Of a DNA stretch of 64,000 nt, positions 37,026 through 43,985 are shown piece by piece. Within the stretch, counting starts at the first letter, position 1. Each line of letters opens with the position of its first letter. The stretch spans positions 4,228,001 to 4,292,000 of the forward strand of contig NZ_CP070491.1 in NCBI RefSeq assembly GCF_016925495.1, read 5' to 3'. A model generated the notes under the pieces. The model saw only the letters and a program-made list of their open reading frames with translations. It did not search any database and was not told the DNA's origin. Both the position numbers and the translations under genes were made by a program. Origin of the DNA: Methylococcus sp. EFPC2 (GTDB taxonomy: Bacteria; Pseudomonadota; Gammaproteobacteria; Methylococcales; Methylococcaceae).

Positions 37026-37696
37026 TCGGGGCGTCGAACATTATCGCCCTGGATTATCAGGGCCATGAAATAGGCTTCGCGGAAACCGGCTGGTTTAATG
37101 CCACGGAAGCGGCGGCGGGGTTTGGTAAACGGCCTGTGGACTGGTTGGCCCTGGACAGCACGCAAGACTATATCGCTACGCTGGCCGAGATTTCTAAATG
37201 TGAGAAATCCTCACTTTTAAAGACCAAGCGAGGCCGACACCACGGGGGTACCTGGATGCACCCGAAACTTGCCGTTCCCTTCGCCCGTTGGCTGGATACC
37301 CGTTTCGCCATTTGGTGCGATCTGCAAATAGACGCCCTGGTTCGCGGCACCCACCAAGCCTATGACTGGCAGAAAGCCCGCTCTGCGGCGACCAGTTCGT
37401 TCAAGGTGATGGCGGAGGTGTTGCGCCTGGTGCGGCAGGATCAAGGCAAAGCCACCGAAACCCGCCATTACATCAACGAAACCCGGGTAGTGAATTGGGC
37501 GCTATCGGGCGAGTTCAAAGCGCTGGATCGTGAGTCCCTGGCGCCGTGCGACTTGGCGCTCCTGGCAAGCCTGGAAGAGCGCAACGCCGTATGGCTGGGG
37601 CGTGGTGTCGCCTACGCCGACCGGAAAAAGATACTGGAGCAACACGCCTTGGACTGGCGGAGCGGGCAGCAGCCCAAGATCGAGAGGGCAGCATGA
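37022..37696 (+). CDS. KilA-N domain protein
   Basis: A 224-residue phage-type regulator. The KilA-N DNA-binding domain is at ~5-105: WFNATEAAAGFGKRPVDWL, a central RGRHHGGTWMHPKLAVPFARWL segment and FAIWCDLQIDALV. The C-terminal part is helical and unassigned. KilA-N proteins are common in temperate phages and their satellites, mostly with unknown targets. It overlaps the upstream gene by 4 bp. Confidence 0.88.
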   Translation: MIGASNIIALDYQGHEIGFAETGWFNATEAAAGFGKRPVDWLALDSTQDYIATLAEISKCEKSSLLKTKRGRHHGGTWMHPKLAVPFARWLDTRFAIWCDLQIDALVRGTHQAYDWQKARSAATSSFKVMAEVLRLVRQDQGKATETRHYINETRVVNWALSGEFKALDRESLAPCDLALLASLEERNAVWLGRGVAYADRKKILEQHALDWRSGQQPKIERAA

Positions 37697-38016
37697 TGGC
37701 TACCCGAGCGATGCAGCCATTGACGCCCCCGCCCACCTGCCGGCAGAATGGCCGCACTACTACTTCACACGCCTCATCACAGCGTAATCGTGATTTTTTT
37801 GTGCCTGCCATTCGGCGAACCGGGCCACTGACCCGGCGACACCAAGCAGGCCACGCCAGTTTTCAAGAATTGGCGCAAGGTCTACACCGGGGAACTAAGG
37901 CGGGCAACCGCACGAATAGCCGGGGCCGTTGTGAAGCGGTAGTTGAAGCCTTGCGCCATCCCTTTAGGGGCGGCGCTTTAATCAATCTTGATTGGAGCAA
38001 CTGCCATGCAAAGTAA
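37693..38016 (+). pseudogene. uncertain frame after the KilA-N gene, possibly frameshifted
   Basis: An ATG overlaps the KilA-N stop (ATGA), like other junctions in this operon, and opens a 107-codon frame. Its composition (Arg, Ser, Thr, Gln, Pro rich) is poor. Two other frames here look more like protein: one ends DAPAHLPAEWPHYYFTRL at 37787, another gives VFKNWRKVYTGELRRAT before a stop near 37944. This suggests a small gene broken by one or more frameshifts. Nothing else is supported in the 309-bp interval before 38006. Confidence 0.3.
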
Positions 38017-38308
38017 TACCCCCAGCGAGGGCGTATCCCGCCCGAATTCCGAACTATCGGACAACCTCAAGGCCATCGTCCGACAGGTCAGCCACCTTCA
38101 ATCGCTCACGTCCACCCTGGGCGCCGCCAGTCTCGCCATCGGGCCGCTGCCGGATGGCCGTGTGCTGTGCGATGAAGGCAGCATAGAAACGATTTTCCTG
38201 TTTCTGGGCGACCAACTGGCCCGGGTCTTGGATGACTTGAACGCCTTGCAAGGGCAGATAGACCCGGCTTTGAGCGGTACCGATGCCGGCAACCAGGGAG
38301 GGCGCTGA
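38006..38308 (+). CDS. small element protein, possible paralogue of the 39211 gene
   Basis: A 100-residue protein. ATG 38006 is preceded by TTGGAGC. A helix (NLKAIVRQVSHLQSLT) leads into GAASLAIGPLPDGRVLCDEGSIETIFLFLGD and a second helix. The pattern of a helix, then GS/GA-LA-(I/V), then D-x-R-L-x-D, then F-x-FL-x-D/E is shared with the 39211 protein. Function unknown. Confidence 0.7.
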   Translation: MQSNTPSEGVSRPNSELSDNLKAIVRQVSHLQSLTSTLGAASLAIGPLPDGRVLCDEGSIETIFLFLGDQLARVLDDLNALQGQIDPALSGTDAGNQGGR

Positions 38309-38309
38309 G

Positions 38310-38732
38310 ATGGCCGCAACCAAGATCGCGTTTCCCCTTGCGCATGGCGGCGTTCTGGAAATCGACCGCTGCGGAGGCGCTCTGTCATCGGTGCCGGCCC
38401 TGGGGGCTTTGCTACAGACACGGGGGCATGACGCCGGGCTGGGCTGGCTCGCGTTCCAGACCGATGCCCCCGGGCTGGATTCCCTGCAACGCCTGTCGTA
38501 CAGCGTCGGCGAGAACCTGACCGCCTACAGCGCGGCCGTGGCGCATCTGCTGGCGGTGGTCGACCGGCGTGAATTGCCGGACGGCGTGCTGAACGACGTT
38601 GCATGGCTGTTGAACGGCTTGGCGACGCTGACGGCAGAGGCTTACCTGATCCATGCGGACGCACGCGCCCAACTGGCCGTGCTGCGGGCCGCCACAAGCG
38701 AGAACGGCCAACAGGGAGGGGCGCAGTCATGA
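38310..38732 (+). CDS. small element protein
   Basis: A 140-residue protein starting one base after the previous stop. The N-terminal half has AFPLAHGGVLEIDRCGG and a Leu-rich segment. The C-terminal half is helical (AAVAHLLAVVDRRELPDGVLNDVAWLLNGL in form), resembling short phage proteins of unknown function. No confident family. Confidence 0.7.
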   Translation: MAATKIAFPLAHGGVLEIDRCGGALSSVPALGALLQTRGHDAGLGWLAFQTDAPGLDSLQRLSYSVGENLTAYSAAVAHLLAVVDRRELPDGVLNDVAWLLNGLATLTAEAYLIHADARAQLAVLRAATSENGQQGGAQS

Positions 38733-39214
38733 GTTATGCGCCGAAATACCTCGAAAACGTCGACTACGAAGCGCCCATCACGCTGGGCGATATTTCCGAC
38801 ACCTGGCTGATGACCCTTAACCAAATCGATTGGGCTGGAACGCTGGCCCATTATCTGCGTCAAGCGATCTCCGAGCCGAGAGACCCCAACGTATCGAGTC
38901 TGCTGGGCATGCTGAATTATTGGCTCGCCAGTGTAGAGAACGATCTTGATGTGGCTTTTGAAAAGCTGTGCCTGAAGTCCAAGACGGGCTCGCCGTTGGC
39001 GGAGGGTGAAGAGGACTCGGGCGCTCCGCCCGAGCCGTTGGCCCGGTGCTTGAACGACGTCGGCTCGCAGTCTCCCCGCGCAATCGCCGAGGCTATCGCG
39101 TGCGAGGCCGCCCCCTTGGCGCCCAATGATGACACCCCGTTGACCCTCCCACGATTCAAGCTGGTTCGGTTGATCGAGCAAGGCATCGTCGCTGCGCAAG
39201 GAGGCCGCTCATGA
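38729..39214 (+). CDS. hypothetical element protein
   Basis: A 161-residue protein coupled to both neighbours by ATGA overlaps. The N-terminal segment has aromatic and acidic residues (YLENVDYEAPITLGDISDTWLM). The C-terminal half has a Glu/Ser/Pro linker then ITLPRF-like KLVRLIEQGI. Family not recognised. Confidence 0.68.
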   Translation: MSYAPKYLENVDYEAPITLGDISDTWLMTLNQIDWAGTLAHYLRQAISEPRDPNVSSLLGMLNYWLASVENDLDVAFEKLCLKSKTGSPLAEGEEDSGAPPEPLARCLNDVGSQSPRAIAEAIACEAAPLAPNDDTPLTLPRFKLVRLIEQGIVAAQGGRS

Positions 39215-39495
39215 ACGCACTCACAAGATCCAATGTCGAAAGCCTGGCCGTCGATATTGATGCCATCCGGCGGAGGATTTCAGGCACGGGCAGTGTTTTG
39301 GCAGTCATGGCCGGCTCTGAAATCCGGGTGGGTCAGCGCGTCGATGGCCACGTCATCGTCGATGCTGACACCCTGGAAGCCGCCTTCGATTTTCTGCAAG
39401 AAAATCTATTCCAAGCGGTTGCCGAATTGGCGGACCTGGCCGAAGGACTGCGGCGCACTGCCGCTGCCATCGCTGCCACGGAGGACCGGTCATGA
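39211..39495 (+). CDS. small element protein, possible paralogue of the 38006 gene
   Basis: A 94-residue protein. IDAIRRRISGTGSVLAVMAGSE then RVDGHVIVDADTLEAAFDFLQENLF matches the layout of the 38006 protein by eye. ATGA overlaps join it to both neighbours. Function unknown. Confidence 0.7.
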   Translation: MNALTRSNVESLAVDIDAIRRRISGTGSVLAVMAGSEIRVGQRVDGHVIVDADTLEAAFDFLQENLFQAVAELADLAEGLRRTAAAIAATEDRS

Positions 39496-39731
39496 GCGCC
39501 ACACGCATAGACCGCGAAACCGCCAGCAAGATCAATCCCTTGATCGATGGCAACAACGCCGACACGCTGGGCCATGTCATCGCCGTGCTGGACTTCCTGT
39601 CCATCGCGTCGACGGACATGGAGTGTTACAACGAATACGGGCTGAGCAAGACCATCGACTTGTGTACGGCCGCTCTGCAATACGAAATCGACGCCCGGCC
39701 ACCGGGAGGAGGTGACGATGCCCCGTCGTAA
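39492..39731 (+). CDS. small element protein upstream of primase
   Basis: A 79-residue protein (LGHVIAVLDFLSIASTDMECYNEYGLSK) with an alpha-helical composition. It overlaps the preceding gene (ATGA) and runs 14 bp into the primase gene, so the chain of translational coupling is unbroken from 38,310 to the primase. Confidence 0.7.
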   Translation: MSATRIDRETASKINPLIDGNNADTLGHVIAVLDFLSIASTDMECYNEYGLSKTIDLCTAALQYEIDARPPGGGDDAPS

Positions 39732-42633
39732 ACCTCCCGATTTCGACCTCATCAAGTCCCGTGCTCTCGATCAAATCGAGGCCGTTTGCGCCCGCTGGCT
39801 GCCGAATGGCAAGCGCAGCGGGCGCGAGTGGCAAATCGGCGACCGCTTCGGCGCGGAAGGCCAAAGCCTGAAAGTACACCTGAGCGGCGACAAGGCCGGC
39901 ATCTGGTCCGACTTCAGCACGGGTGACAAGGGCGGCGACCTGGTGTCGCTGGTCGCCTACGTGGACAGCATTTCCCAAGGCGATGCCGCCCGCGAGCTGG
40001 CGGCCTTCCTGGGGCTTGCTACGGACGACGAGCCCAAACCCGCCACACCAGCAGCGCCTAAACCGGCGCCAGCGCCAGCACCGGCCCCGGAGGCGGTCTG
40101 GCGGCCGGTGTTGCCCATTCCGGAAGATGCACCGCCTAAGCCTGCGGCGCACCGCGGGCACGGCAAGCCGGACGCCTGGCACGTATACCACGATGCCGCC
40201 GGCCGCCTGCTGGGCTACGTGGCCCGCTTCGAGAAGTCGGCTACACGGAAGAAGAAGGAATTCGCCTGGCTGGTCTATGCGGAACTCGCAGGCCGCCGGG
40301 AGTGGCGTTGGCAGGGATTCGATGTCCCGAGACCGCTCTACGGTCTGGATGACCTGGCGCAACGGGCCGGGTGCTTGGTCCTGCTGGTGGAAGGCGAAAA
40401 ATCGGCCGATGCGGCACGGGGTTTGATGCCGGCCTGGGTCGTCATGACCTGGCCGGGCGGCTCGAAGGCGATCGACAAGGCCGACTTCGGTCCCCTGGCC
40501 GGGTGCGACCTGATTCTCTGGCCAGATGCCGACCAGCCCGGCCGCGAGGCGATGGACAAGGCCGCAGGGCTGCTCACGGAGGCCGGTGCCGCATCGGTGC
40601 GCTTGGTCGATCTGTCCTTGTTTGCCAAGCTGGCGCCTGGCGCTGATGAGGCCGGGGCGGCGATCCTGACCGAACACGCCCGCGAACTGCCGGAAGGCTG
40701 GGACGCCGCCGACGCCGTGGCGGAAGGCTGGACGGTCGATCATTTCGTTCAAATTGTCGACCGGCCGGACTTTTACGCCACGCCCACGGTGGCGGCTGAA
40801 CCGGAGACGGTGCCAGCGGAATCGACGGCGGAGCCGGCGGGGAAACCTGGAAAGGCCAAGCAGAAGCCGAAAGTACCCGAGGCGGCGGAGCCCGCGACCG
40901 GCGGCGATTCGCGTTTCATGGTCAACGATGCCGGCTTGTACTACGTCGCAGCCGACAAGGATGGCGAGCTTAGACAGGTGCGTATTTCCGATGCGCTCTA
41001 CGTTCCTGCACTGGCACGGGATGAAGAGTCCGCCGGCTGGTCCCCGGTGCTGGAGTTCCGCGACATGGACAGCCACTTGAGACAGGAAATCATCCCTCGG
41101 CGCCAGTTCCTGGGCGACGGCACGGACGGACCGAAGCAGCTTGCCGACCTGGGGCTATTCATCGAGCCTGGCCGGCAATCGCTGGACCGGCTCAAGGCCT
41201 ACATTGCCGGCGCCAGACCGCCGAAACGCGCCCGCCTGGTGGATGCCACCGGCTGGCACGGGTCCGCTTACCTGCATCCCGAGGGTGCCATAGGCGACAC
41301 GGACGAAACCTTGCTTTATCGCGGCAGCAAGCGGGCGCTCGGGGTGTTCACCGGCAAGGGCAAGCTGTCCGACTGGCAAGCGAATATCGCGGCGCTGGCG
41401 GTCGGCAATCCCCGGCTGATGTTCTCCCTGTCGGTCGCCTTTGTCGGCCCATTGTTGAAGCCCTGCGGCGGGCCGTCCTTCTGTTGTCACTGGGTAGGCG
41501 ACAGTTCGGAAGGCAAATCCGGTTCACTGACGGCGGCCGGGTCTGTCTGGGGCGCTCCTGCTGGCATAGTTCATAGCTGGAGGAGCACAGATAACTCAAC
41601 CGAGTATGTCGCCGCTCAGCATAACGATGGCTTGCTGATCATGGACGAACTGAAGGAGGTCGATCCCAAGCAGGCCGGCGCTATTGCCTACATGTTGAGT
41701 AATGCGAAAGGGAAGAATCGTGCCCACCATGCCGGTGGACTGCGGGAGACGTTGACCTGGCGCATAGCGATGCTTTCATCCGGTGAGTTGGGCCTAGCCG
41801 ATCACCTGGCCAGCGCGGGACAGAAGGCCCACGCCGGGCAGTCGGTCCGCTTCATCGAGCTGCCGAGCAACGGCGGCGCCGAGTTGGGCATGTGGAACGA
41901 ACTGCACGGACTTGCCGACGGACGCACGTTTACCGACACCCTCAAGGCCCAAGCTGGCCGCTACCACGGCACCGCCGGCCGGGCTTTCGTGGCTGCGCTG
42001 ATCGAGCGGCTTCCTGATGTGCCCGGCGTGGTCAAGCGTTTGGAAGAGCGGTTCTTTCTGGACTTCGTGCCCGCCGATGCCGGCGGCCAGACCAAGCGCG
42101 TGGCCGGATGCTTCGCCCTGATTGCCACGGCCGGAGAACTGGCGGCCGATTGGGGCATCGTTCCATGGCAGGCGCAAGCCGCGTTCAACGCGGCCGGAGA
42201 GCTGTTCTCCGAATGGTTGGAAGGGCGGCCCACGGCGGGAAACCTGGAAGAAGCGCAAATACTCGCCCACGTGCGGCGCGTGATGGAAAAGAGCTGGCAG
42301 GCCCGCTTTGTCGACTGGCACAGGGTGAGTGAAGACAACGCCGACATATCCCGCATGGCGGCGGTTCAAGAGACGCTGGGTTTTCGCAAGAAAGACGTTC
42401 CCTTCAATCCGGACGACCCCGCCTTCCTGTTCTATGTCACCCGCGAGCGATTCGCGGAAGAGTTCGGGGTAAAAGCCGGTTTCAAGCCCAAGCGCGTGGC
42501 GGCCGTGCTGAAGGCGCGGGGCATCTTGAAATGCGATGCGGACGGAACCACCCTCAAGGAAAAACTGCCCAACGGAGACCCAAGATCGTATTGCATCATC
42601 GGCCGCAAATTGTGGGATGACGCGCCGTGTTGA
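39718..42633 (+). CDS. primase-helicase with TOPRIM-like and DUF927 domains
   Basis: A 971-residue replication protein. The N-terminus is CHC2/DUF3854-like (WSDFSTGDKGGDLVSLVAYV). A TOPRIM-like region has VLLVEGEKSADAAR and ILWPDADQPGREA (~220-290). A Pro/Ala/Lys/Glu linker (~355-405) precedes the DUF927-type helicase with Walker A GDSSEGKSGSL and Walker B LLIMDEL (~600-655). This pairing is typical of autonomously replicating satellites and mobile islands. ATG 39718 is chosen over GTG 39712 because GGAGGAGGT lies just upstream. Confidence 0.9.
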   Translation: MPRRKPPDFDLIKSRALDQIEAVCARWLPNGKRSGREWQIGDRFGAEGQSLKVHLSGDKAGIWSDFSTGDKGGDLVSLVAYVDSISQGDAARELAAFLGLATDDEPKPATPAAPKPAPAPAPAPEAVWRPVLPIPEDAPPKPAAHRGHGKPDAWHVYHDAAGRLLGYVARFEKSATRKKKEFAWLVYAELAGRREWRWQGFDVPRPLYGLDDLAQRAGCLVLLVEGEKSADAARGLMPAWVVMTWPGGSKAIDKADFGPLAGCDLILWPDADQPGREAMDKAAGLLTEAGAASVRLVDLSLFAKLAPGADEAGAAILTEHARELPEGWDAADAVAEGWTVDHFVQIVDRPDFYATPTVAAEPETVPAESTAEPAGKPGKAKQKPKVPEAAEPATGGDSRFMVNDAGLYYVAADKDGELRQVRISDALYVPALARDEESAGWSPVLEFRDMDSHLRQEIIPRRQFLGDGTDGPKQLADLGLFIEPGRQSLDRLKAYIAGARPPKRARLVDATGWHGSAYLHPEGAIGDTDETLLYRGSKRALGVFTGKGKLSDWQANIAALAVGNPRLMFSLSVAFVGPLLKPCGGPSFCCHWVGDSSEGKSGSLTAAGSVWGAPAGIVHSWRSTDNSTEYVAAQHNDGLLIMDELKEVDPKQAGAIAYMLSNAKGKNRAHHAGGLRETLTWRIAMLSSGELGLADHLASAGQKAHAGQSVRFIELPSNGGAELGMWNELHGLADGRTFTDTLKAQAGRYHGTAGRAFVAALIERLPDVPGVVKRLEERFFLDFVPADAGGQTKRVAGCFALIATAGELAADWGIVPWQAQAAFNAAGELFSEWLEGRPTAGNLEEAQILAHVRRVMEKSWQARFVDWHRVSEDNADISRMAAVQETLGFRKKDVPFNPDDPAFLFYVTRERFAEEFGVKAGFKPKRVAAVLKARGILKCDADGTTLKEKLPNGDPRSYCIIGRKLWDDAPC

Positions 42634-43232
42634 AGTGGCTGGATACGCTCGCCACGGCTGAAAAACCGGCGGCGAGCAACGCCCTCATATCAACGTCGGT
42701 GCAATTCGGTAAAACAACTTTCCCGGTTTTCCCGGAAATCGAAACCCCCGAAATAGAAAACCGGGAAGGCTGGAAGCCGCGTGGCGTCTGGGTTTCCCGG
42801 TTTTCCCGGTTTTCCCGGTTGCAAAATGAGGGGGGCCGGGAAAAACACGGCGCAAACGTGCTGATTTCCCTTGATGCGATCCCCCGAAATCTGCCCGATC
42901 TGATGGCCGCGATTGAGCCCTTCGCCGATGCCGAGGACCGGGCCTATCTATCCGAGCAAGCCGAGAGCAATCCCGACCATGCGGCATGGTATGCCTGGCT
43001 GCTGCTGCTCACCCCACCAGCCCCGACACCCGAGGACCTGGCCGAACTGGACGGTCTGATAGTCCGCCTCTGTGAGCTGTGGCCCTGGTCCAAGGACAAG
43101 GCATCCAAGCTGCTTGCCTGTCGTGAACGAATGGCGCCCGCCCGAGTGGCCGAAGACTTGGCCCGGTTCCGCTCATGGGTGCGCCATGCTGAAGTCGAAC
43201 GGGCCGCCGCTGTGGGGCGGGCAGAGGAATGA
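42627..43232 (+). CDS. hypothetical protein carrying the coding copy of the 87-bp repeat
   Basis: A 201-residue protein that starts at a GTG overlapping the primase stop by 7 bp. Residues ~30-75 are encoded by the CCGGGAAAA-type repeat and contain VSRFSRFSRLQ and FPVFPEIETPEIE, low-complexity segments. The C-terminal part (~85-200) is helical and acidic (LDAIPRNLPDLMAAIEPFADAEDRAYL; LCELWPWSKDKASKLL). It may serve replication with the primase; no family is recognised. Confidence 0.72.
   Translation: MLKWLDTLATAEKPAASNALISTSVQFGKTTFPVFPEIETPEIENREGWKPRGVWVSRFSRFSRLQNEGGREKHGANVLISLDAIPRNLPDLMAAIEPFADAEDRAYLSEQAESNPDHAAWYAWLLLLTPPAPTPEDLAELDGLIVRLCELWPWSKDKASKLLACRERMAPARVAEDLARFRSWVRHAEVERAAAVGRAEE
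42758..42845. repeat. right copy of the 87-bp inverted repeat, inside a gene
   Basis: The reverse complement of 28644-28730 with one substitution and one extra G. It contains three tandem TTTCCCGG units (42792-42819) and lies within the 201-residue gene. A shorter related stretch (TTTCCCGGTTTTCCCGG) precedes it at 42719-42735. Confidence 0.85.
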
Positions 43233-43439
43233 TTCTGCGCGGCGAATTTTAGTCCCTAGCTCTGCCCCTTCCGAACGGTAGTATCACGCCCTGGTGAGGC
43301 TGGTGGGACGCCAAGGCGCCAGATAGAACGCGGGTCCTTCCTGGGGTTCGCGAACGCGGTTAATTCGTGCCCCGATTTTTTGGTAGTTTTAGTGGTTTCA
43401 ATAGGTTGCTTTTTGTAGTTGGTGGCTGCGGAGGTTGCA
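43233..43439. other. non-coding gap before terS, candidate cos region
   Basis: A 207-bp gap directly upstream of the small terminase gene, where lambda-like phages keep the cos site. It ends in a T- and G-rich segment with imperfect repeats (TTTTTGGTAGTTTTAGTGG near 43378-43396 and TTTTTGTAGTTGGTGG near 43410-43425). No known cos sequence is recognised, so this is a positional guess. Confidence 0.3.
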
Positions 43440-43985
43440 ATGACAATGATGACGGTACAGGCATACGCGCAGCATCGGCGCTCAGCGGGGCTGGCTGGGT
43501 GTACCCGGCAGGCGGTCGAAAAGGCGATTGCGGGCGGGCGTATTAGCATCGTCGACGGGCGTATCGATCCCGCGACGGCGGATGCCGAGTGGGAGCGCAA
43601 TACCCGCAAGCGGGCCGACCTGCATTCCCGTGCTGGATTGGTAGCGATGCCGGTTACAACCCTGCCGGTCAGCGCCAAGCCGACGACAGACTGGAGCGAT
43701 CACAAAGCGCGCAAAGAGGCGGCCGAAGCCAGCCTGAAAGAGCAAGAGCTAGCACGTCGTTCCGGCGAGCTGGTCGACCGCCGCGGGATGGAACGTGCAG
43801 CGCACGAGACAGCCCGCGTATTACGTGATGCGCTGATCGACACCCTGCCGAGCAAAATCAGCATGGAGCTGGCAGCCATGACCGATCCCTGGCAGGTTGA
43901 GTGCCGTTTACGCGAGGCTATCCGTGCCGAGCTGTACGCCATCGTGGATGGCCTGAGCGGTCGGGAGCCTCAGCATGCAGCTTGA
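43440..43985 (+). CDS. terminase small subunit, Nu1-like
   Basis: A 181-residue protein. ATG 43440 has GGAGG 5 bp upstream; an earlier GTG at 43419 lacks one. The N-terminal winged HTH (TRQAVEKAIAGGRISIVDGRIDPATAD) followed by AEWERNTR resembles lambda gpNu1 and would bind cos. The middle helix (RKEAAEASLKEQELARRSGELVDR) and C-terminus fit the terminase-binding part. It overlaps terL by 11 bp. Confidence 0.8.
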   Translation: MTMMTVQAYAQHRRSAGLAGCTRQAVEKAIAGGRISIVDGRIDPATADAEWERNTRKRADLHSRAGLVAMPVTTLPVSAKPTTDWSDHKARKEAAEASLKEQELARRSGELVDRRGMERAAHETARVLRDALIDTLPSKISMELAAMTDPWQVECRLREAIRAELYAIVDGLSGREPQHAA

